The notes: generated from the letters alone by a model not told the origin. A stretch of DNA of 64,000 nucleotides from Heterobilharzia americana (GCA_944470555.2 OX104134.1:53311890-53375889); one strand, 5' to 3'. Counted from the first letter of the stretch, positions 36,248 to 50,000 are shown. Made by a program: numbers and translations.

Positions 36248-38228
36248 GCACCCACGGACTGATCGAAGAACCATTTGGTCTGTCTTCGATATTGATATCC
36301 TGAAGCTTTAGTTGAAAGCTATTATTTATGAGGTAACGATCACTTCCCAGTGATATGTCATAAATGATTTTCGTGCCGCGCTGTGAATCAACAGAAACAA
36401 GAAGCATGAACCACTGGATCCCAACTAACGAGCTGAATGGCAGCAAGTTAGCCAGGGAACGTGAGCATTCTTAGCTTGATCCCTGATGCGGCTGATGTTA
36501 GTTTTCAATGAAAGCTGCTTTTATACCATTGATTCTACACATCGTTATTAAAAATCAAGTACATTTTGCCTAAGAAGTTCTGTCACTGGACTACATATTC
36601 TACCACAGACTATTTCATTCCATTCATAAACTTCAACATCAGTGTCAACATTGTTGTTAGTTCCGTTTGTCATATTCCATTCGGTGCATGTCTCAATTAA
36701 GATCAATAATACTCGTGTGATTCAAATGACGAGTGATTTTGAAGGCCATTCTAGCAACTGATGAGATAAGCAATTACATTCCTCTATTTTATGGAAAGTA
36801 TTCTCTCAGGCAAAATATTGAAGCCTGATTGACCATTTCAGCAGTTGCTACAGTGGCTTTAAAGTCACTCTAGATGACCGACACTTAAAATCCCTTTACT
36901 TTGACTTGTTTAATTTAATTAAAAATTCCAAATCAGCGGTGATAAGAATCTTTGAATGCATAAAAAATTAACAAGTACCCAATTTTTTTGTAAAAGAAAA
37001 TATTCGAGAGTGGATATTGTGCAAGTGCAGATATAAGACATTAAAATGCTGCAGTTCCTCGAAATGGTTACGAAAGTTTTTTTGACGAATTCTTACACAA
37101 GACTACACACAAACGACAATGATCGAGAGTTTTCAAACCAAACTATTTCATGCTTTGGATTCAAATAGCTTTTATCAATACAATAGCCATGAAAAATAAA
37201 TGTCCACGGAAAAAAAAGGCACTGGAAATAATAGGTAACTTGAAAGGCCCTGTTGAAATTTACCCTATGAGCTTGAGGCTTCGTAAAAGAAACTGTACAT
37301 GCAGGTGTAGATTGTATTTTTACTCACAATCTTTCATGAATGAGAATAAATTTTGGAAACTGCTGAAAATACCTGTGCCAGCCAATCTTATATAGATAAG
37401 TAAGTGCACCATTTTCAAAATGACAAGTCTACTTAGACGTTTAGATATAATCTATAGTACTGATAGCAATAAGCCTATAACTTTGAGCTGCTATCAAATA
37501 ACTAACGCAAATGTGAGAAATGTCAGTTGATCGAAAAAGAATTACCATTTGCAATAATACCTGTGAAGTTGACATAGAAATATGCCTCTTGCCACTAACT
37601 GATAAGTTGTTATGGTATGTGACTGTCGGAAAATCAGGCGTATAAATGCATGAGTCAAGCATTGGCAAGTTACTTAAATCAGAATTTGTTCATTTATGCT
37701 CACTTCAGCAGCGTAATTTTGTCCAGCCATTTCTGGACAGTCTGCGAGTTAACAAGAATCTGGTTCATCTGCTTATGATAACTGGATGCACATAAAGTAT
37801 TCGGTTGCTGGAAAGTGATCTTGCCTCCTGGGTTTAAACTGCTAACGATTGACAGTGGTGATGAAGATGATAATGGTGAAGTAACTGAATTTGACGGCGC
37901 AATACATAAATAACTTAATGACATACTTTTATGTGAACCAGGTAAATGATCATACAGACCAGACTTGTCGGAATAGCTTTTAAGCTGCTTTATATCGTTA
38001 GCTTTGGTGGTTGTATTATCAGGTAACTCTTTGGTCTGTGATTTTTTCGCATTCATTTTCTTTAGATTACTTCGGCGAGGTTTCAGTTGAGCTCGTATTT
38101 TCAGCTTGATTTGGCGTGAGTTGAACTGATGAAACGCCTTTTTGTATGCTTTTTCAATTCAATCTAAATGTTCTTTTGACTGTTGGGTAATTAGAAGACG
38201 GTGATCAAGCAACTCTTGACTAAGGTTC
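31412..38228 (-). CDS. Unrecognised Ser/Asn-rich protein, 3' half of gene
   Basis: Four exons in matching phase: 38228-37704, 37672-37561, 36057-35776 and 31798-31412, the last ending in TAA. The visible protein is rich in Ser, Asn, Thr and Pro, with one basic patch (RQIKLKIRAQLKPRR, then KKMNAKK) and no membrane segment. That pattern suits a nuclear or regulatory protein, but no family was recognised. The intron between the first two exons is only 31 nt. An in-frame TGA at 38161-38159 interrupts the first exon unless that exon starts further 3'. An ATG at 38056 could be the start. Confidence 0.7.
31799..35775 (-). other. Intron of the Ser/Asn-rich gene
   Basis: It contains a tRNA-like head at 32945-32998. 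A plus-strand frame at 33703-33933 faintly resembles an LTR-element RNase H end. No other gene was recognised. Confidence 0.5.
32940..33005 (+). mobile_element. tRNA-like SINE head with good A and B boxes
   Basis: tggctcagttggcagag (32945-32961) and agttcgaaccc (32988-32998) fit RNA polymerase III internal promoter boxes. The acceptor-stem halves do not pair convincingly, so it is a tRNA pseudogene or SINE head. Confidence 0.55.
35776..36057 (-). CDS. Internal exon of the Ser/Asn-rich gene
   Basis: Exactly 94 codons between acceptor ctcttttag and donor ACT|GTAAG, phase 0 at both ends. It encodes PASKSNNEINPPLQNTFLPM, then WNPNCTWPSIQPSADNSKSF and SEYTQSNQIIYT. Three Trp and two Cys occur in a Ser/Pro-rich context. 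Confidence 0.7.
36195..36244. repeat. (AT)n microsatellite
   Basis: About 24 AT units in the intron of the Ser/Asn-rich gene. A tRNA-like or SINE-like stretch (ctgaatggcagcaagttagcc) follows near 36430. Confidence 0.95.
36727..36875. repeat. Palindromic MITE-like element, copy 9
   Basis: gagtgattttgaaggccattctagcaac at the left and gttgctacagtggctttaaagtcactc at the right. Confidence 0.8.
37561..37672 (-). CDS. Internal exon of the Ser/Asn-rich gene (112 nt)
   Basis: One base plus 37 codons, from acceptor tctgatttaag to donor CAG|GTATT. It encodes NLPMLDSCIYTPDFPTVTYH, then NNLSVSGKRHISMSTSQ. The first base completes an Asn codon with the AA left by the previous exon. It ends in phase 0, matching the exon that starts at 36057. 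Confidence 0.65.
37673..37703 (-). other. 31-nt intron
   Basis: gtgagcataa at the start and tctgatttaag at the end, joining two in-phase coding exons. Without splicing, the frame hits TGA at once, so removal is needed to continue the protein. Introns near 30 nt are known in schistosomes. Confidence 0.6.
37704..38228 (-). CDS. First visible exon of the Ser/Asn-rich gene, with in-frame TGA
   Basis: The frame runs from acceptor tgttttgtaag at 38229 to donor AA|GTGAGC. It starts NLSQELLDHRLLITQQSK, meets TGA at 38161-38159, then continues open through EKAYKKAFHQFNSRQIKLK, a basic stretch, and a Ser-rich part to QTVQKWLDKITLL. Alternatives: the exon starts after an AG 3' of the TGA; translation begins at the ATG at 38056; the TGA is a sequencing error or disabling mutation; or it is read through. 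Confidence 0.55.
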
Positions 38229-41200
38229 CTTACAAAACACAGAAAAATTGAATAACCTTGAAATAAATCTTAAAACACTTAGTGTAGCATAAATTCAGTG
38301 TAACCTTGACAATGAATCAGTTTCTGATCTTTTGAATAAGTAACTGTTGTAAAAACAAGCCTGAGTTATTACTACCACATAAAAAAGACGTAAGAATATA
38401 GAAGAAGCTCCTAGGTGGTGTAAGTAAACTTGCACCATGAATTGCTAAGTTCTGATATTATTGAAGTGAAAGCCAGAACCGTGTATTCAAAAGCGAATTT
38501 TCCATTCATTTTTTTCATTCACTTCTTAGTATATACAGTCATGAGACGGCTAAATCTTTTTGTATTTTTCGTTTTGATTCATGTCACCTGTTATTCCATA
38601 AAATTCCTATTAGGTAAAACCCTAATTTGAATTCTATTTTCTTTCTCACTGAAAGTCATTTAACTATTCTATTACCTAATCTTCACATGTTAGTGTCAAC
38701 TCAAGCATATTTTCAGCAGCTACTTAAGTAGCAAATTTCTTTCCTACATTATTATGCTGGATACAACTTAAAAGTTGTAGATATCTACTTCGGTATTTTA
38801 GAATTCCTCCAACATATAATTTAAATTTTCTTCAATCCATTTTTTTAGTCCCCAAAGTGTAAATTAAGGGGCAATGAATAATCTGAAAGTGGCTCTTTTC
38901 CATAAAAACAAAATAATGAATACTGTAGCTTTGAAGCTTTTGCTACTGAATACAATGAACTTAACTCGTGCTGAAAACAAGCAGAACGACAAACGAATTC
39001 CACTTGTATGCACTAAAGTACTTATGGTAGGTCTCATCTTGTAAACAGAGTTTTATTCACCTTTTAATACCCCTCAGCGAGTGGGTAACCTACTTATATA
39101 TCCAAAACATTAGTCACATTTTAAGATGAATATGGAAGCCGAATGTCTATTAACAAATATTATAATGAGTCCTTGGAAGTAATCCCCTAGTCTCGGATCT
39201 GGGTTTTTAAATACTCATTACTAATGGGTATTCCCTGTTTCGCGGAAAGTAATACTATTCTAGAGATTTCTAAGTGCATTTCTTGAGCCCTCAGTTGATG
39301 AATTTACCTGTAGGCTACATGGGCTATATGGTTTTCTGCAGAATCCAATCTAATAAGTTATTCGTTACCTGGTTGTGAGAATCAAGTCAAGAATGAGAGT
39401 TGGATAGGATGATATCACGAGTATGTGATAGATAAGTAAATCAACATTTAACCCTAACACTGCACACTTATAATTGCGAGAAAAAGATAAGTTATTGTAA
39501 TAGGTTGAGAATTGGAATTTGGTTTTTTAGCCAGTTTGGTCATTACCTATCTTAACATTAGTTACTTCTAATTTGAAATGTAACGCCAGTCCACTGAGTT
39601 ATTGACAGCTGGTTTGAGTGGTTTACGAAAATGAAGGTTACCTATCCAGTGAAATAACTTGAAATTGGTCACGATGACTTAAATATACCTACTACTATCT
39701 TGGAAAGAAAAATTGGTAAAGGATAATTCCCAGATACTTGTGAGTCCGGTATAATTGCAAGCATAACGGAAGAATACACAAGTTATATCTCACTGTTTTT
39801 TCTCTCTTTCCATTCACACAATCATTTTATTGGGTTTTCACTGGTGCTGTTGAGAAATGATACTACGAAGCATCTTTCAGACCTATTGAGGCACAGAACA
39901 AATGATACACTTTTTCACCTGTGAAAGATTCATTTTTTCATTGAGTTAGTAGAGGAAGTCTTTCTGTCAACAAATATTATCTGTCAGAACTACTCAAAAC
40001 TGTAGGAAACGTTTTGCGGTAAAAATAAGCTAAACGTCAAAAGTTATCTTAAACATAGTAAATTGATGCAATAAATTTTGAACCATTTGAACACATTATC
40101 TTATCCACTTATTCGTACCCAGTCACTCAATGGACTTGAAAGTTTACTCAACTATGGGAAATTTCACCATTGACTATGCAGTTTGCAAATAATTCGCAAA
40201 TTGATCACCTTGCTTAAGGCGCACCGGTCTATCCAAGTCAGGTAGGTATATCCAGTTGATCTGAACTATTTGGCTATGTCAGCTGAATCCTTTTAGGTAC
40301 ACGATTGATCATCTCGGTTTCAAACTAGCAACACTGCCATCTGGTGTTCAGATAACTCTCATTTAGCTAGCAAAATCCACAGATCAGTGTGAATGATTTC
40401 TTACTAATCATATTGTTTGATAGTATATTTCGCTACGCAGTACATTGCTTTCCCACCTATGTCAAGGTTTATTGGGAGCTTGATTTTAGGTGAATACGCA
40501 GAAATTGCTTCTTAACTTCCATATTCTAGAACCAATCTAAACTTAGTAAATTAAGTGACCGGCAAGAAGTTTGATTGTACAATACTCTGGAAAATATCAT
40601 CAAGGCTTAAAGTAAATCTCTACCTGTGGGATATCAAGCTTTAACAGCGATGAGAAGTGTCAGAGCATATAAAAGTAATTGCTAACTTGAAATCACTTGA
40701 AAAGTATTCACTTAGTTCTCAGATAGACTGACATACTTAACCGACTTATACTGTTTTTTGTATGAGTTATTCGATCAAGTAACTTGCAGCATAAGAGGAA
40801 GAGTTGTTTCTTACGATAGTATAGAGGTATAGCTGTAATCTGCTTTTTATAAGTTTTCATAGGATACAACGTCTAATATTATTCAATAATAAGCACAGCG
40901 GGTTTTTGACCTTTATTTATATTCAAGCGACTGTACGTCATCTCTGTTGTTTTGCACTAGTGTTAGAATAAAGCTAAGTCTTAAAAATATGTCATATGTT
41001 TTCTGAGTATTGTGCCCTCAGTGACTGAAATGAAATAAATATTCGCTGCTGACGCTATTGTCTATTGACAGGGATACCAAAGGTATCACATAATTAAATG
41101 CCCACACCGAAGACTAAGAGCTAGATACTTTGGCATGAGAATTTCAAAATTCGCAGTATAACAGACCTTAGAAATGGTGACAATTACTTATAGTTCAGGT

Positions 41201-43117
41201 TGTGTTGTTTTCTAGATTTTTGTTTCAGCAAGTGAATGTTCCACTGTCATGCCGAACATTGCCAATAATACAACTACACAGATAGAACCAACTTAATCTG
41301 AACACGATTTCTTTTCTACTACGTTTTTGGTAGACCGCATATAATATCTTGATGCGTAGAAAAATAATCCATTTTGTCATTTTGAAACATTAAATATGGA
41401 TCATATTTCCTATAAATTTAAACTTATTTCCGGATTTTATCGTGTCAAACCTACTAGATCTCAAAGTCAACAGAAACCAAATAAGATCATACAGCTTTAA
41501 TAAATGAAGTTATCGAAGATGAAATTTCCTTTGCTGAGTTGTCTTTCATCTTTCCTATAAAATGAAATATCTGGAAAAAAAACCATCGAATGTTGGTCTG
41601 CATATTGTACCACTTTTATGATTACTCATATTTGTGTTCAATAGGCATAAAATACAGTGGAATATAGTCTAAAATTTAAAATATAACTTTAGTTTCCTGT
41701 GTATTAATTGAAGTTTTGTATGCAATTTTAAAATGTACAAGGTAACTTACTCTCAAATCGAGTGCCTCTTCTGAAGTGTCCATCTCTGAATAGAAAATAG
41801 TAAGCATTGTAAAGAAGAACGATTGTAACGTGATAATGGACATTTCATGCTTAAGCTCAAAATAATGTTTTGATTCTACTGACCTGGGTTAGGAAGTCAT
41901 TTGATAAAGACATTAAGAAGTGTGATCTGAAAACTGATTCATTGTAACTTTTTGAGTTGAGTAAGGGATTAAATGCAACTTAAGCCAGAGTAATCCTTAT
42001 TTCGGTGTAAACAATAAGAATAGAAAACATTTTTCAATACATAAAGAGTAAACCATTATAATATGGCCAGGTTATTTATTGGTTCTGATACTAGTAACAC
42101 ACTTTCCTAATATCGTATATAAGGTAACAAGAAAAAATATATATCAAAAGCGATACTTGCTGGATGTTGTTAGTTAATTGGCAAGAAGTCCTGAACCTAG
42201 GGTTTCATGTTTTCTGACAGTCATTAGCAAGATGTATCTGTGACCAGGTGTTTCTTTCATTATTGAACAAGCTTTACTTAGTGTCGAAGTCGTCAACTTT
42301 ACAACTAAGCTGTTTAGACCACGACTGACCCCCTGTAGAACTGAATTATATATACAGATTTGTCATCTGTAGTTAACTGATGTGGCTGTTTAATCCTAAG
42401 TGCTCAGCACTGATCAAAGTCTATCGATCAAGTTTTGTAATATGGCCACAAAGCGATAAGTTTTACCAGAGAGTCTACTATAGTATCTCATAAAATTCGC
42501 GGTTAAAAGAAGGATATTTATTATAGTTATTTCAGGGTTTAAATTATTTATTGATAAAGTAACCTTTAAACATAAGTACAAGGATTGTTGACTACCAAGT
42601 CAAACACACCTACTTAGTATTTTAAATAAAAGCTCATTGATTCCAGTTCTCAGATTTCAATGTAGTGCAAAGAGAGGAAATCAATGGAAGTAGAAAAAAA
42701 ATACTCAACAGACCAAATTTGAGACAAAACAAAGCTTTTTTAAACCGGTGGGAACTGGTGGTCAACCATTCACATTGTTTATCAGGTCAAGGATTTGAGT
42801 GAGAGAAAGATTTTCGTATAAGTTGCCAATACAGAGTAACTTTGGAAAGGTTTCACATGAAGAACTGTATTCCCTATAGTGAGCTCAAAGGAAGGAAGGA
42901 AGGCTATGGTAACCCATTAATGTTGTTCTTGCCTTCTGCTATCCTTTTTGTCTATTTGACTCAGACACGTGTGAAAAAACTACACTTGGTTGTCATACAA
43001 CAATGCGTATAAGTTAGTCAGTCAACAGATCCGCTCAAGCGTCAGTACTTATTATTGATTTTCTCTATAGAAGCGTTAAGTCATGGATAAAAATTTAATT
43101 TTCATAACTTTCTCAAC
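38229..43117. other. Non-coding, no gene recognised
   Basis: Upstream exons of the Ser/Asn-rich gene are expected on the minus strand but none was identified. No known repeat was recognised in most of this stretch. Confidence 0.4.
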
Positions 43118-43242
43118 TTTTAATAGTGTTCCACTCAAGCTATGAATCAAGGCCGGATATGAAAAAGTCTGACAATAGTTATTTAGTTGATCCCACATGT
43201 TTTGAGGGTCAGCATAACCTTCTAGCCAGACAGCAGGTATAT
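43118..43242 (-). CDS. Unassigned candidate exon
   Basis: A 125-nt open stretch between an AG (attattaaaag) and a weak GT (gttgag). It encodes IPAVWLEGYADPQNMWDQLN, then YCQTFSYPALIHSLSGTLLK. Composition is protein-like (Trp, Tyr, Pro well spread). The family is not recognised. It may be an upstream exon of the Ser/Asn-rich gene. Confidence 0.4.
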
Positions 43243-46200
43243 CTTTTAATAATAGATTCATATACTATTACTATTCTAGTATCAGTCTTGGCAATGATTA
43301 AAAGTCTCAAATCCACCATCAACTCCAGTCCCCTCTAAGCCTTTTTTTCGTACATACTTATGACATATTTTTCAAAATTCATGCCGAAATTATGTTTCTA
43401 AGCCTGAATTCATTATCGTCATGTCAGCAGTTATCCAATCAACCAATTTTTAGTGTCGAACATGCAAATATTACGTTTCGCAAGTGCTAATAACCAGCAA
43501 ATCCATTTTAACAATAGGCGTACTGGACAATGGTACTTCATTTTATCCTTTTAAAGTTAGGAACTGATTGATATCTAGGTGAATGCAGAATTTTACTTCA
43601 CGCGTATTTTGATGCGCATAGTACCATCTTAATTGTAAAAAAACGATACATCAGTAAATGAACAGGAATGATGAAAATAGAAAGCGACTAGGATCAATAT
43701 CATGTTGAATAGCAGATACACATCTAAAATGAAAACTGACTTCAAAAACTCAATGCAAGAAGGTGAAATATAGTCAATTCCTAGAACATACTAAGCTATG
43801 CTTACCAAATATTTTGCATGTAAACTAAACGACAAATTTTTTTCAACAGGTTTCTAGTATCTAACATATGTGAGAACTGGGAAATATGACGAAGATAAAA
43901 CTAGTGTAAATAACTCCAATGAGAAGCAGTTACATAAAAATAAGGCGGCGTAGCCAAGACAACAAACACGGCAATAAGAGCAGATGAAATATCGTTATCG
44001 GGATTGTAAGTATTCACCAATTCACATTCGTCTCACACACCAGTGACCCAATGTATACTTTGATAAATAGAAATCAAAATATGTTAACTTTTAAATATTT
44101 CATGCATCCCTCTTGAGGGATTCATAAACTCATAAAAAAGCCAACTACCTAGGCTGGAATGTGGAATTCGTTCAACGCCAGTGAACTCAGAAGGATAACA
44201 ATGTACAAATATCAGAAACTTACCATCTTCATCTCACATGTCTTGTAATCATGTCGCTCCTTTTTTTCAACCCACTTCTAATTTAATGGGGTATTACGTA
44301 GAAACAATAAAATGTCTTAGTTACATCAAATTAAAAAACAAATTTTCTTGACCTAGTTGGTATTCGCAACATTTTCAACGTGCAAACAAATGTATGAAAA
44401 TGTACTTTAAAAACAATATATAAGGGCTTGTACAGACCTTAGTAGATGGACGACGTTTAGGATGCAAAAGAGGTTTAAATTCATCTCCCAATCATGATGA
44501 AAGGGGGAAAGGATCAGCCCACTCTGAATGAGAGAACCACTTTTAAACATAACTGGGCAGCCCGATAGCTAAAAATCAAAGTCTGGTTGATACTTATCTC
44601 TGATTGGTTATTGAAAGTTGTGCGTTACGTGGGTTGTTGATTCAAGTTCGATTTTCTTCCAATGGATTTCGAGTATTCCCAGAGTCACAAAATGAAGACC
44701 GGCGAATAAATTTGCTTTAGGTGATATTATTCTCAGGAGCCGTACAACCAAATTTAAGTAATTATTAGTGTCATAGTCATAAGAACATCAATATTTGTCG
44801 ATCAGTAATTTGAAATGCAGAAAACAAAGATAGTTAGTCAGTTTTAAGAATTTATGTTGATAAGTGAATAGGAAAAGCGAGTGGAAAACTTGCTGTTGGA
44901 CACACAATCCTGACTTCCACTTTCGTATTGGTTGAGCTTCAGCAATGCATAACAGACGTTTACTTTAAGGACTTCTAGTCGGTTCTGTAAGCTGCATGAA
45001 ATGATTGTTTTGAAATGTGTTCACTGTCAGTTAAGTGTTGCAGAACGGAACTTCTGATTGATCAAAATTCATTTTGCTGTGCCATCTTGCAGTGGAAAAC
45101 TGCTGAACAGTGATGGAAGTAAAATTAGTTCCTATCATGGTGTAAGCAGTTTAACGCTATAATGAGAGTCAGAGGGCGAAGTCATACCACTCAGTGTACA
45201 GGGTGTGACATCAATAAAGGGTTTCTCCAGGATAGCTAGCATCCCATTATGTTTATGCTTTCCTTTGCTCAAAACGAAGGCAAGAAAGTGTTAAACCCAA
45301 GAGCATAATTCCTTCTACCACCAAGGACTCCCAATTATGATAATATGGGTTTTTCTAGTCTGGGTGTAGCATAGCCAAGTCTAGATCGAAAACTTTTCAA
45401 AAGGCTTTGTATGACTGACCTCTGTCAGTTGTTTCTTGAGCTCTGTAGTACGTGGAGCTAATTTTTTTCTTCTTACTGGTAGCCCATGAAGGTACAAGCT
45501 TCTATGGTGTAAGAGACAGCGAAGTACCAACTACTTGCAGATTTCTAGTGATATATAAAACCCAACTAACATAATAGTAAAACTTCGGCACTGTGACTGA
45601 ATGTAATTCCATTTTAGATGATTAATTAGAGGTATCATATGGTGGAACAGTATTGTTTACTAGATTACGTTCGGACATAGTTTATTGTCCATAGTCACAC
45701 CAAGATAACTACACAATTTTGAGACATGCATCATACAGTCCTAATTTCCTCGCCTCCTTTGTGATATGAGTAGTAGGGTCTTCCATATATCCAGAACAGG
45801 TGGAGATTCATTCCTGTTGTATGCATTAGGTGTTGATTAGATAGAAAAAGATTTAGTTATCAATCTTCCCCTACACTCCGCTATATTAGTTCTAAGGATT
45901 TTGTGTGGATGTGTGTAGTTGCACGCAAACCTATAACGGAGCTTTTTTCTAAATTCCTTATCTTACTAGGACCTACCGTAGGAAGTTATTAAAAGAGAGG
46001 GGATAAAGCAATGATGAAATTTGATATAATGAATGCAGTGAGGATGATATGAAGGTAAGTTCGCACCACTGAGACAGCTGCTGAGTCAAATAAAATAGAG
46101 TCTTCAACTATCAGTTTAACTTGTGACATCAACCTCAACCTTGAAGTCTGCATTATTCTACAGGGCTCACACCAGCAGTCAGAGATTGCGTGAACTAAGG

Positions 46201-47039
46201 GGATTTCAAGTTTGGCTGTCATTAACCTTTTTCTGACCTAAACTCTCTTCATATGTTAGTCAAACTAAAATCTCTTTATTCCTTACTTTGTGTTTACCTG
46301 CCTCTTGGACATTTGGTAAATTGGGATCATATTTTCAACGGGTCAGCTGCTTTTTTTAGAAATTTTTTGTGATAATAAATCTTGAGCATGAATTCGAGGG
46401 AATTCAGTGCATCGATAGAATTTTTTTATTGCACGCGAATCTACAGGTTTTAATTTATCCACCCTCTAACACTGCAAACCATTCAGACAGTTCACAAAAT
46501 AAAATGGAAATGACTCAAAAATCATCTTTAGTGTTCTGGACACATTTATAATTGATGAACAAATTTTAACCGAAATACATAAGAAGCTTTTTTGTACGTT
46601 AAAAGTGAGCGCCTATTAAGCTAAGACCTCGAAACAAAGTGAAATAAATCTTACTTCCTTCCTAAGTTGTGTCACTGAAGAATTTACGTGTCCGAATGAG
46701 TACAAACTTGAAATGAGGTTTGGAAATTCACTAGAAACTTGTAGTTCAATGGACATCCAAAAGATGAAATTTTGAGGAACAGTCTGAAAGATGAATTTTT
46801 CAATACAAGCCTTTCAGTCGACTACTATCTATCAGTACTGTGTTTGTCCATCAGGGACAATTTAGTGTTTCTTTCAAATCAGTGTACATGCATAACTCCA
46901 GTAACTTCTAGCTGATTGTTAACATAGACTGATTTTTGAAGGATACCGGTTTTACACTCAAACTAAACTCACAGTGGTACTTAGAAAACAAAAACATTGA
47001 CAAAATTCTAAATCCTGCAAAGTTTTTGTAATTTGAATT
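43243..47039. other. Non-coding, no gene recognised
   Basis: The minus frame at 45989-46222 and the plus frame at 46369-46551 have no recognised product. The former might be an old repeat but cannot be assigned. Confidence 0.4.
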
Positions 47040-47051
47040 TTATCACAACAT
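47040..47051. repeat. 12-bp target-site duplication (3' side of RTE)
   Basis: ttatcacaacat here is identical to 50267-50278 on the other side of the retrotransposon, which fixes the element's borders. Confidence 0.85.
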
Positions 47052-50000
47052 TATTTATTATTATTATTAGTCCCTTGGGTTCCTAGTGGAACATAGGGCT
47101 TCAGTAGCACGCCTCCAGTGACCTCTGTTCTCTGAGATCTTTTGAACCTGGTCCCACGACAGCCCACAAGCTCTCATTTCCTCCTCGCACGACCTCCTCC
47201 ATGTCACCCTCGGACGTCCAACTCGTCGCTTCCCATGGGGATTCCACTCGAGGGCCTGACGCGTGATGTCCTCAGTCGGCCTTCTCAGTGCATGGCCAAT
47301 CCATCTCCACTTCTTCCTGCATATTTGTTGCGTGATAGGTTCTTGGTTGGTTCGTTCCCAGAGTTCCTTGTTGCTTATTTTTTCTGGCCATCTGATCTTC
47401 AGCAGCGAGCGTAAGCAGTTGTTGATGAATGTCTGTAGTTTATTGGAAATACCTTTCGTGACGCGCCAAGTCTCTGAGCCATACAAGAGCACTGACTTGA
47501 CGTTGGTGTTGAAAATCCGTATCTTGTTCCGCATGCTGAGTGCAGAAGATCTCCACACTGGTTTCAGGCTAATGAATGCCTGTCTTGCTTTTCCGATTCT
47601 GACTTTGACGTCCTCGTCCGTCCCGCCTGTAGTTGAAACAGTGCTTCCTAGATAAGTGAAGGAGGTTACTTCCTTTAAGTTTCTCCCGTTGACAGTGATT
47701 GGAGTTTGTTGTTGTTGTTGTTGATGGTGGTGGTGCGGTATCTTCATCACTTCTGTCTTCTCTATATTCACCTGAAGTCCCGTCTTCGCTGCCTCTTCTA
47801 TCAACTTGTTAGTTTTTGCCTGCAGATCTTCAAGTTTATGTGACATTAGGCATAAGTCATCGGCGAAATCCAAGTCTTCTAGGTTCTTTTCCGTCGTCCA
47901 GTGTATCCCCCTCTTCTCGCTGCCTACTGTTTGCTGCATGATCCAGTCCACCACAATCAAGAATATCATGGGGGATAGTAGGCAACCTTGTTTCACTCCT
48001 GTCTTCACTTCAAAGGCATCACTGAGCTTCCCATTGTGGATTACTTGGCATGTGGCATCTTCATATAGTTGTTGAATGAGGCGGATAAAGGTTTGCGGTA
48101 CTCCGTAGTATTGAAGCAGTTTCCAAATTACTTCTCGGTCGACGCTGTCAAAGGCCTTCTCAAAGTCGATGAAGTTGAGGTGGAGAGGTGATTGCCATTC
48201 TATGCTCTGTTCTATGATGATACGAAGCGTTGCAATTTGGTCTGCACATGATTTGTACTTCCTGAAGCCTGCCTGTTCCGGTCGCAGTTTTGAATCCAGT
48301 GCATCTTTAAGCCTCTCCAGGATGATGCGGCTTAATATTTTACTTGGGGTGGACAGGAGAGTGATTCCGCGCCAGTTCTTGCAAGCACTGAGGTCTCCCT
48401 TCTTCGGCAGTTTGACAAGGTAACCCTTCTTCCAATCGTCAGGTACCTTCTCTTCCTTCCACACCTTCTGCAATAGTGGTGTGAGCATGCCGCTGTTGTC
48501 TCTGCATCTGTTTTCAGTGCTTCTGGCGGTATTCCATCTGGTCCTGCTGCTTTCCCGCATTTCAGTAGCTTTATGGCGTTCAGGACTTCCATTTTCGTTG
48601 GGGGATTAATGTTCACTTGTAGTTCAGCGGCTGCAGGTGGTATTTCTGGACGAAGTGCAGGTGGTGGTCGATTCAAGAGCTTCTTGAAGTGGTCGGCCCA
48701 TCGTTTCCTCTGTTTCTCTTCTTTTGTAATTAAATTTCCTTCTTCATCTTTTATTGGTTTCATCTGTGTTGGTCTCTTCCCTGATAGCAACCTGGTTATT
48801 TGATACAATGTCGTCAGGTCTCTCTTACCTGCAGCCTGTTCTGCTTCACTTGCCAGTGTTTCGTAGAAGTGTCTTTTGTCTTTGCGTGCACTCTTCTTCA
48901 CTTCTTTGTCCAGTGTTTTATACATTGTGCTCAGTTCCTCTTGTCGTTGAGCATCCTTGCACTGGTTTATCTTCTGCTTCACCATCCTCCTCTCCTCTAT
49001 CAGCTTCCAGGTATCCGTCGAGATCCATTCCTTGTCTTCTTTCTTCTTCCTTCCTAATACTGTTGTGCAGGTTTCTTTCCACATAGCTTTCAAAGACTTC
49101 CAGTGTTCTTCCACACAGGTTTCTTCAGGGATGTTGCTCGATGTCTCCCATTTTGTCTTGATGGCTGCCTTGAAGATCTCCTTTGTAGTTTCATCCTTCA
49201 GTTTCCGAGTGTTGTACTTGGGTTGAGGTCTATCACCAGCTTCCTTGAAGGCTTTTAACTTGATTTGGAAGGTTCCTTGCACTAGATAGTGGTCTGAACC
49301 TACATCTGCTCCTCTTCTTGACCTTGTGTTAAGTAGACTGCGTCTCCATTTTCTTGAGATTGAGATAAAGTCGATTTGATTTTTAGTGTGTCCATCTGGT
49401 GAAATCCATGTCGCTTTGTGGATATCTTTGTGCCTGAACACACTGCCTCCAATCACCAAATCGTTGAATGCGCAGAATTCTGCAAACAATTCTCCATTCT
49501 CATTCATTTCACCTAGTGCCTCTCGACCCATGGTTAGTTCTCTTCCCGTGTTGTCCCCTCCCAGTTTGGCATTCATGTCGCCCATCAGAATTTTGATATC
49601 GCCAACTGACGTCTTGTCCAGTGTTGATTGAAGTTGTCTGTAGAAATCCTCCTTTTTCTCTTGCTCTGCATTATTTGTAGGTGCATAACATTGTATGATT
49701 GTGACCTTTCTTCCTTTTGAGTTGAATCTTGCTGTCATGATCCTGGAGGAGATTGGTTCCCACTGCATGAGAGCCTTCGATGCTCTTGAGGACATCATGA
49801 TAGCCACTCCCTCAGTGTGCTCGTGGTTGGCGTCTGGGTGACCGGAGTAGATTATTGATTCTCCAGTTGACAGTTTGGAGAGTCCACTCCCATTCCATCT
49901 GCTTTCGCAAATCCCAAGCACTTCGATGTTATACCTTCTCATCTCCCTTGCAATCTGGGCTGCCTTACTGGGTTCAAACATCGTGCGGACATTCCATGTC

